Below are positions 5,677-12,516 of a DNA stretch of 12,516 nt, piece by piece; within the stretch, counting starts at the first letter, position 1, and each line of letters begins with the position of its first letter. The DNA comes from Candidatus Aminicenantota bacterium. Its GTDB lineage: Bacteria > Acidobacteriota > Aminicenantia > Aminicenantales > Saccharicenantaceae. The position numbers were made by a program, and so were the translations under genes. The stretch lies in NCBI GenBank assembly GCA_026393955.1, contig JAPKZE010000063.1, forward strand, positions 1 through 12,516, read 5' to 3'. The notes under the pieces were generated by a model. That model saw only the letters and a program-made list of their open reading frames with translations. It searched no databases and was not told the origin of the DNA.

Positions 5677-6756
5677 CTATCTCGCCGCCAGCACGAGCCC
5701 GGTGGCGAGAATGTTGACGGCCCCGAGCGGCACCAGGACCTTCCAGCCCAGGTCCATGACCTGGTCGTAACGGAAGCGGGGGTAGGTCCACCGCGTCAGG
5801 ATCTGGAGCCAACAGAAGAACAGGACCTTCAGGTTGAAGGACAGGACGCGCAGCACGGTCACGCCCCAGGGCGCCACTTTGATCCCCGCGCCCCAAGGGA
5901 ATGCGAAGCCCCCGTCGCCGAGCCAGGGCACCTGCCAGCCGCCGAAGAACAGCGTCGTGGCCAGGGCGGAGAGAACGATGACCTCGAGGAAGTCGGTGAA
6001 CATGAACAGGCCGAACTTGAGGCCGCCGTACTCGGTGTAGAAGCCGATGATCTCGGATTCGCCCTCGGGCATATCGAAGGGGACCCTTTTCGTCTCGGCC
6101 ATGCCGGCGAGATAGAAGACGACGAATCCGAGAGGCTGGAGGAAGATGCCCCATTTGGGCAGGACGCCGAACAGGAGTCCGCCCTGGAATTCGACGATCC
6201 GGGCCAGGCTCAGGGAGGGGAAGACCATGACCAGCCCGACGAGCGAAAGACCCAGGGCGACCTCGTAGGAGATGAGCTGGGCGGCCCCGCGCAGGCTGCC
6301 GATCAGAGCGAACCGGTTCGACGAGGCCCAGCCGCTGACGAGGATGCCGTAGATGCCGAGGCTGAGCATGGCCAGGACGAAGAGGAGTGCGGCGTTCAGG
6401 TCGACGACCTGCAGGGGGATCCGCCGGCCGAACAGCCGGACGGTGTCGCCGAACGGCACGGCCACCATGGTCACGGCGACGAAAAAGAAGGAGAACGTCG
6501 GGGCCAGCCAGTGCAGCGTCCGTTGGGCGAACGACGGAGCGAAGTCCTCCTTGAAGAGCATCTTGATGGCGTCGGCAAAGGGCTGGAAGAGGCCGAAGAG
6601 CCTCAGGCCAAAGACAGACGCCCGGTTGGCCCCGATGCGGTCCTGCATCACCGCGCTCTCCTTCCGCTCGACCCAGGTCAGGAAGAGGGCCAGCAGAAGC
6701 GTCCACATCAGGGTCAGCACGACCTTGACGAGGATGATGAGGACGTCAGCAAACAT
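5677..6756 (-). CDS. nuoH: NADH-quinone oxidoreductase subunit H (membrane)
   Basis: NuoH is the membrane subunit that, with NuoB and NuoD, forms the quinone-binding chamber and links the peripheral arm to the pumps. The 359-aa protein is strongly hydrophobic, with about eight membrane helices. Family motifs seen are ERKESAVMQDRIGANR (30-45), GWASSNRFALIGSLRGAAQ around 145-165, the charged loop AETKRVPFDMPEGESEIIGF followed by EYGG, LFFGGW, and RWTYPRFRYDQ near the end. The usual GPNR appears as GANR. Length is slightly above the common 320-350 aa. The ATG at 6756 lies inside the end of nuoG, with an 11-nt overlap. It is the last membrane subunit of complex I in this window. Confidence 0.95.
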   Translation of the reverse strand: MFADVLIILVKVVLTLMWTLLLALFLTWVERKESAVMQDRIGANRASVFGLRLFGLFQPFADAIKMLFKEDFAPSFAQRTLHWLAPTFSFFFVAVTMVAVPFGDTVRLFGRRIPLQVVDLNAALLFVLAMLSLGIYGILVSGWASSNRFALIGSLRGAAQLISYEVALGLSLVGLVMVFPSLSLARIVEFQGGLLFGVLPKWGIFLQPLGFVVFYLAGMAETKRVPFDMPEGESEIIGFYTEYGGLKFGLFMFTDFLEVIVLSALATTLFFGGWQVPWLGDGGFAFPWGAGIKVAPWGVTVLRVLSFNLKVLFFCWLQILTRWTYPRFRYDQVMDLGWKVLVPLGAVNILATGLVLAAR

Positions 6757-8244
6757 CGAAGTCTCCGAGGTTCAAGCCGAGCCCATGGGCCAGGCAGGTC
6801 AGGATCTCGCCTTCGGGAACGGCGCCGGCGGGCGGACTGAGGGCCCGCTCGAAGGACTGACGGACCCCCCCGACGTTGATGTAAGTGCCTGATTTTTCAG
6901 CAGGAACCGCCAACGGAAAGGCCAGGTCGAAAAGACGGTCGAGCGGGCCGGCGTGGGCCGCGAAGAGGAACTTCGACGGGACCGCCGCCAGGGCCCGGCC
7001 AAGCGCTTCCTCCGAGAAATGCGCGGCCAGGCCGGACCCGAAGACCAGAAGGACGGTCGCACCGGTGAGCTCTTCGATCGTGGGCAAGCGGGGGTCGAAT
7101 CCGGCGGCGAAAGCGCCCCGGGAATTAGGCACGCGCTCGGCGGTCACCAGCAGGCCGTCGGCGGTGCCGGGCGTCCGGTCGGCGAAAGATATCCTGTCGA
7201 GGCCCAAGCCGGTGACGAACAGGGCCTTGGCTCGGGCCAGCTCCTCGCAGGTCAGGCGCGCGTTGAGAACGACGGCGATCCGGGCCGGGCGGTCGGAGCC
7301 GGGCACCGCCTTGATGGCCGCCGTGACCTCGGCCAGCGCTTTCTGCCAGGGCTCGCCGTCGACGGCGACGCCTTTCCTCAGCAACCCGGCGGGCCGCCCT
7401 TCGTCGATGTCGTGCCGGCCGGCCCGGCCGAGGTCGCAGATCCAATAGCCGTTGACGGCCGGGTTCTGGCCGGCCGTGACCCGGTAGACCCTCCTCTTCG
7501 CTTCGGGCAGCGGATAGCCCGTGACCGACTCGACGACAATGGCGCAGCCGCGGGAACAGAGGGGGCAGACCGAAGGTTTGCGGGCCAGGAACCAGGCCCG
7601 CGTCTGGAACCGGAAATCCTCCGCCGTGATGGCTCCGACCGGACAGATGTCGACGAGGTTCCCGGCGTAGGCGTTGTCGACCGGCACGTCCTCGAAAATG
7701 CCGATCTCGGCCCGCGCGCCCCGCTCGAAGACGCCCAGCTCGCCCGTCCCTGTGACGTTGCGCAGGAACCGGACGCAGCGGGCGCAGAGGATGCAGCGCT
7801 CGCGGTCGAGGACGAGGCCCCGGCCGATCCGGACGAGCTTGTCCTTTTTCTGTTTGGCCTCGACGAACCGGCCGGGGAACCGGCCGTACCGGTCATAATG
7901 GTCTTGGAGCTGGCATTCCCCCGCTTTGTCGCAGACGGGGCAATCGAGCGGGTGGTCGGCCAACAGGAACTCGAGCACGTCCCGGCGGGCCTGCTCGACG
8001 CGCGGCGTCGCCGTCCGGACGACCAGGCCCTCGCGCACGGGCGTCGAACAGGCCAACTCGAGCTTGGGCAGGCCCTCGATCTCGACCAGGCACATGCGGC
8101 AGTTGCCCTCGGCCGCGAAGGCCGGGTGGTAGCAGAAATGGGGGATGTCGATCCCGGCCTGCTCCGCGGCCCGCAGGATGTTGGCGCCTTCGGGGGCCGT
8201 GACGGCCCGGCCGTCGATGGTCAGGGCGACCGTTTTCGTCCCGC

Positions 8245-8248
<4 letters not shown>
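6746..8248 (-). CDS. nuoG: NADH-quinone oxidoreductase subunit G, short form
   Basis: NuoG carries electrons along several iron-sulfur clusters between NuoF and NuoI. All ligand sets are present: 2Fe-2S N1b (C39, C50, C53, C67), N5 (H99, C103, C106, C112), N4 (C152, C155, C158, C202) and the N7 set CPLCSRGC plus WIC (C228, C231, C235, C271). N7 is missing in many complex I lineages. The molybdopterin-oxidoreductase-like C-terminal region follows but is short. The whole protein is 500 aa against roughly 780-900 in Thermus and E. coli. It ends cleanly at an ordinary TGA and the reading frame is intact, so this looks like a real short form, not a frameshift. The ATG overlaps the nuoF stop as ATGA, and the 3' end overlaps nuoH by 11 nt. 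Confidence 0.94.
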
Positions 8249-9488
<1,240 letters not shown>

Positions 9489-9492
<4 letters not shown>

Positions 9493-9971
9493 CGTCCCCT
9501 GAGCTCCCGGACGATCGCCGCGGCCGAGTCCCGCGTCACCGGGCCGCGGTCGACCCCGTCGATCTGCAGACACGGCGCGTGGTCGCAGTTCCCCAGACAC
9601 TCCACCGCGACGAGGGTGACGGCTCCGTCCGCGGTGGTATCGGCGCCGTCCCCGAGCCCCAGCTCCCGGCGCAGGGCGGCGATGACCTCCTCCGCGCCGG
9701 CCAGCGTGCAGCTGAGGTTCCGGCAGACCTGGACGACGGTCCGTCCCGCGGGCCGGCGGCGGAACATGGTGTAGAACGAGAGGACCTCCCGGACGCGGAC
9801 CGGATTGAGGCCGAGCTTGTCCGCCGCCCAGACCTCGGCCGCCGGCGGGACCCAGCCCGACTCCTCCTGGATGAGGCGGAGCACGGGGAGGAGCGCCGCG
9901 GAGCGCTCGGGATAAGCGGCCACGGCCCGGTCGATCCTCTCGAGAACCGCGGCGGAGGGGGCGTAGCTCAT
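9489..9971 (-). CDS. nuoE: NADH-quinone oxidoreductase subunit E (2Fe-2S)
   Basis: NuoE pairs with NuoF and holds the N1a 2Fe-2S cluster. The 160-aa thioredoxin-like protein has the ligands C83 and C88 (VCRNLSC) and C125 and C129 (ECLGNC), which is the family's CxxxxC and CxxxC pattern. The N-terminal helical part contains LPVLRLIQEESGWVP and LSFYTMF, both typical. Length is normal. ATG overlaps the nuoD stop as ATGA, and its own stop overlaps nuoF in the same way. Confidence 0.95.
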
Positions 9972-11299
9972 CGATCGAGCTCCCCGCCGATCATGTTCAT
10001 CGAGCCGAACGTCGGGATGACGTCGGCGATGAGGCGGCCTTTGATGAGCTGTTCGAGCGCCGCGACGACGTGGAAACAGGGCGCCCGGAGATGCAGGCGG
10101 TAAGGCCTGTCGGTCCCGTCCGAGACGATGTAGAAGCCGAGCTCCCCATTGCCGCCCTCGACGGAGAAATAGACGTCGCCTTTGGGCGGACGGATGCCCT
10201 TGCCGCCCATGAAGAACAAGAAGTGGCTGATGAGCCCTTCCATGGACGTGTACGTGTCTTCCTTGGCGGGCACGCCAACGGATGGGCTCCGGGCAGCGAG
10301 CCCGTCCAGCCGCTCCTTCTCCGAGCCTTCGAGGTTGGGCGAGAGGCGGATGCGCCCGGGCGTCCGCTGCCGCCGCGATCCGCGGACGGCCTCGGCCGGC
10401 TCGACCGCCGGCCCCGCCGGGAGCGGCGGCGCGTCGGGGAGGAGGACCGCGACCTGCTCGATGAGCCGGAGGCTCTGCTCCATCTCCCTCATCCGGACGC
10501 TGTAGCGGTCGTAATTGTCGCCGAACTCGCCCACGGGGACCTCGAACGACAGCCGGTCGTAGACGAGGTACGGGTGGGCCTTGCGGACGTCGTACGGGAT
10601 GCCCGTCGACCGCAGGCACGGCCCGGTCCAGCCGAAGGACAAGGCGTCCTCTTTGGAGATAGCACCGACGCCCCGGGTCCGGCCGAGGAAGATGCTGTTC
10701 TGATCGATGAGGCCGGAGACGTCTTGAAGGACCCGGCGCGTCTCCCTGATGGCCGTCGACACGGAGGCCCGCCAGTCGGGATGGAGATCGGCCCGGACGC
10801 CGCCGATGCGGATGTAGGAGGTCGTCATGCGGGCCCCGGCCGTGAACTCGATCACGTCCCAGAGGAATTCACGGGCCTTCATCATATAGAGGAAGACGGT
10901 GAAGGCGCCGCACTCCATGGTCATGGCGGCCAGGCAGGTCAGGTGGTCCGAGACGCGCGATATCTCGCTCATGAGGACCCGGATGAGCTGGGCCCGCTCG
11001 GGGACGGTGACGCCCAGCATCTTCTCCATGGTCATGGCGTAACCCAGATTGTTGATGAGCGGCGAGACGTAGTTCAAGCGGTCGGTGTAGATCAGGAGGT
11101 TGAAAAAGGTCTTGTTCTCGCAGGTCTTTTCGAAGCCGCGGTGGAGGTAGCCGACCTCGACCTCGGCGTTCAGGATCTTCTCCGCGTCGAGCTCGAGCAT
11201 GATCCGGATGGTGCCGTGCATGGCCGGATGGGACGGGCCCATGTTGAGGAGCATGCTCTCCGGCCGGGCCTCCCTCTGGATCCGCGTCAAGGGCCCCAT
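9968..11299 (-). CDS. nuoD: NADH-quinone oxidoreductase subunit D (49-kDa type) with extra loop
   Basis: NuoD forms the quinone reduction site with NuoB, close to cluster N2. The 443-aa protein contains the quinone-site loop SHPAMHG (H24, H28), VGYLHRGFEK (49-58), LNYVSPL with the expected quinone-contact Tyr (Y77), SDHL (117-120) and GRTRGVG (206-212). The C-terminal end GSMNMIGGELDR resembles the usual ...GEVDR. The family is commonly about 400 aa. The excess sits at about residues 297-345, an Arg/Pro/Ala-rich insertion between the LLPD helix end and TSMEGLISHF. The reading frame is continuous through it. The ATG is 1 nt after the nuoC stop, and the stop overlaps nuoE as ATGA. NuoC and NuoD are separate, not fused as in E. 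coli. Confidence 0.96.
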   Translation of the reverse strand: MGPLTRIQREARPESMLLNMGPSHPAMHGTIRIMLELDAEKILNAEVEVGYLHRGFEKTCENKTFFNLLIYTDRLNYVSPLINNLGYAMTMEKMLGVTVPERAQLIRVLMSEISRVSDHLTCLAAMTMECGAFTVFLYMMKAREFLWDVIEFTAGARMTTSYIRIGGVRADLHPDWRASVSTAIRETRRVLQDVSGLIDQNSIFLGRTRGVGAISKEDALSFGWTGPCLRSTGIPYDVRKAHPYLVYDRLSFEVPVGEFGDNYDRYSVRMREMEQSLRLIEQVAVLLPDAPPLPAGPAVEPAEAVRGSRRQRTPGRIRLSPNLEGSEKERLDGLAARSPSVGVPAKEDTYTSMEGLISHFLFFMGGKGIRPPKGDVYFSVEGGNGELGFYIVSDGTDRPYRLHLRAPCFHVVAALEQLIKGRLIADVIPTFGSMNMIGGELDR

Positions 11300-11300
11300 C

Positions 11301-11786
11301 CTACTCGCCGTCCTTCAGCGGGATGCGGGGCTGGGCCAGGCGCCAGGGATAGGTCTTGCGGAGCGGGTGGCCCTCGAAGCCCTCGTAGGTCAGGATCCTC
11401 CGCAGATAGGGATGGCCTTCGAACCGCACGCCGAACATGTCGAAAACCTCGCGCTCGAGCCATTCGGCGTTCTTCCACAGGCCGACGAGCGTCTCGACCG
11501 CCGGGTCGGCGGCCGGGAGGGAGGCTTTCAGCCTCAACCGGACGTTGCGGGAAAGCGAGAAGAGATGATAGACGAGCTCGAGGCGCCCTTCCGGAGCGGC
11601 GAAGTCGACACAGGTCAGGTCGAGCAGGACGGCGTAATCGAACGGGGCCTCGCGCAGGGCCGCCATCGAGGCCCGGACCGAATCGGAGCGGAGGATCAGG
11701 ACCGGATCGCCGCAGGAATCCGCGACGCCCTCGACGGCCGGGCCGAGCTTCGTCCGGATGGCGTCGATCAGGGTTTCCGGGCCCAT
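11301..11786 (-). CDS. nuoC: NADH-quinone oxidoreductase subunit C (30-kDa type)
   Basis: NuoC is a structural subunit of the peripheral arm that packs on NuoD and NuoB and binds no cofactor. The 161-aa protein has the family signature at 109-147: WLEREVFDMFGVRFEGHP, then LRRIL and GHPLRKTYP. The first half (DYAVLLDLTCVDF, LVYHLFSL) fits the usual fold. The length is the compact form. ATG at 11786 lies 19 nt inside the end of nuoB; the long upstream extension of this frame antisense-free into nuoB is only a shadow. It stops 1 nt before the nuoD ATG. Confidence 0.94.
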   Translation of the reverse strand: MGPETLIDAIRTKLGPAVEGVADSCGDPVLILRSDSVRASMAALREAPFDYAVLLDLTCVDFAAPEGRLELVYHLFSLSRNVRLRLKASLPAADPAVETLVGLWKNAEWLEREVFDMFGVRFEGHPYLRRILTYEGFEGHPLRKTYPWRLAQPRIPLKDGE

Positions 11787-12244
11787 CGCCAATCCTGTTT
11801 CTGGTTTTGGATCTTGTCCTGGAGCTTCATGAGCCCGTCGAGGACCGTCTCCGGCCGGGGCGGGCAACCGGGGATATAGACGTCGACCGGGACGATCCGG
11901 TCGATCCCCTGGACCACGGCGTAGTTCCGGTAGATGCCCCCGCTGACGGCGCAGGCCCCGAAGGCGATGACCCATTTGGGCTCGAGCATCTGGTCGTAGA
12001 CCGTCCGGAGGACCGGGGCGAGCTTGTGGGTCACCGTGCCGACGACGAGGAGGAGGTCGGCCTGGCGCGGCGAGAACCGGGTCAGGCCCGCCCCGAAGCG
12101 GTCGATGTCGAAGTGGGCGCAGGCGGCCGACATGTACTCCATGCCGCAGCAGGCGGTGATGAACGGGTAGTGGAACAGGGAGAACTTGCGGCCCCAGCCG
12201 AGGGCCGTCTCGAGCCGCGTCGTCAGGAAGTCGAAGCCGCTCAT
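11768..12244 (-). CDS. nuoB: NADH-quinone oxidoreductase subunit B (cluster N2)
   Basis: NuoB carries the terminal 4Fe-4S cluster N2, which reduces quinone. The 158-aa protein has the unusual tandem-Cys motif ACCGMEYMSA (C32, C33) plus C98 (FGACAVSGG) and C127 (IPGCPPRPE), the full ligand set. VVGTVTHK and VDVYIPGCPPRPE are strong family signatures. Start is ATG 12244, overlapping the nuoA stop as ATGA; the first residues MSGFDFLTTRLE fit the family. A longer reading from 12469 would run through nuoA and is rejected. The gene overlaps nuoC by 19 nt. Confidence 0.96.
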   Translation of the reverse strand: MSGFDFLTTRLETALGWGRKFSLFHYPFITACCGMEYMSAACAHFDIDRFGAGLTRFSPRQADLLLVVGTVTHKLAPVLRTVYDQMLEPKWVIAFGACAVSGGIYRNYAVVQGIDRIVPVDVYIPGCPPRPETVLDGLMKLQDKIQNQKQDWRWARKP

Positions 12245-12516
12245 GACCAGCGGAAGATCCCTTTCTTCCAGACGTAGACGAACCCGACCGCAAGGACGGC
12301 GAAGAACGCGCCGAGCGCGAAGAAGCCGCCGAATCCCCTGCCCCGGAAGGCCAGGGCCAGCGGGTAGAGGAAAACGACTTCGACGTCGAGAAGCAGGAAG
12401 AGCAGCGCGACGAGGAAGAACGGGATGTGGACCGGACCGATCGCCGCCTGGAGGGGTGGACTGCCGCACTCGAACGGTTTCTCCCGGGCCGGGTTGGGCT
12501 TTCTCGGGCCGAGGAC
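12241..12516 (-). CDS. nuoA: NADH-quinone oxidoreductase subunit A, 5' end outside window
   Basis: The visible 91 C-terminal residues are clear NuoA. They include PNPAREKPFECG (8-18 of the fragment) with the conserved Cys on the loop, then a membrane helix FFLVALLFLLLDVEVVFLYP with the conserved acidic pair (D44, E46). A second helix and the end YVWKKGIFRWS follow. NuoA is a small three-helix membrane subunit next to NuoH, near the quinone chamber. The first helix and start codon lie beyond the right edge. The TGA overlaps the nuoB ATG as ATGA. The operon promoter must also lie outside the window. Confidence 0.93.
   Translation of the reverse strand, partial: VLGPRKPNPAREKPFECGSPPLQAAIGPVHIPFFLVALLFLLLDVEVVFLYPLALAFRGRGFGGFFALGAFFAVLAVGFVYVWKKGIFRWS

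Noticed and set aside
4603..6840. Plus-strand ORF of 745 codons
   Set aside because: It lies antisense to the MBL hydrolase, nuoI and nuoH, all of which have clear family motifs. The translation is a low-complexity run of charged residues typical of GC-rich shadow frames.
10070..12277. Plus-strand ORF of 735 codons
   Set aside because: Antisense to nuoB, nuoC and nuoD; Arg/Gly/Asp-rich shadow translation with no recognisable domain.

Overview
The window is a GC-rich bacterial segment. Every gene I can support lies on the minus strand, so transcription runs from high to low coordinates. The long plus-strand reading frames are shadows of these genes. The lineage cannot be settled from the sequence. 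GC-rich codons, diderm-type lipoproteins, a short NuoG and the Nuo gene order would fit an Acidobacteriota/Aminicenantes-like organism, but that is a weak impression.

Right part (12516 down to about 4333): a respiratory complex I operon in the order nuoA (5' end outside the window), nuoB, nuoC, nuoD, nuoE, nuoF, nuoG, nuoH, nuoI, followed by a metallo-beta-lactamase-fold hydrolase. The genes are packed tightly: five junctions (A/B, D/E, E/F, F/G, I/hydrolase) share the same 4-nt ATGA overlap. The NADH-oxidising module (E, F, G) and the connecting/quinone module (B, C, D, I, H) have all their iron-sulfur ligands. Of the other membrane subunits only NuoA is present. The antiporter-like pump genes nuoJKLMN do not follow nuoI; the hydrolase takes their place. 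NuoG is short (500 aa) and NuoD carries an extra loop.

Middle (4336 to 2852): a single-domain malic enzyme with its own sigma70-type promoter. The 17-bp spacer of that promoter is almost entirely a perfect 16-bp palindrome. The gene ends in a strong intrinsic terminator. The enzyme would supply pyruvate and NAD(P)H, and any NADH made could feed complex I, though no direct link is shown.

Left part (2846 to 1): a cell-envelope operon driven by a near-consensus promoter (TTGACA, 17 bp, extended -10 TGATATAAA). It encodes an Ala/Lys-rich helical lipoprotein, a lipoprotein L,D-transpeptidase starting at TTG, a membrane-anchored L,D-transpeptidase, and an exported protein that runs off the left edge. 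The leader of about 110 nt can fold over the ribosome binding site and holds a small reading frame that overlaps the lipoprotein start by ATGA. The set suggests peptidoglycan cross-linking, or tethering of the outer membrane to the wall by an Lpp-like lipoprotein. That role is inferred.
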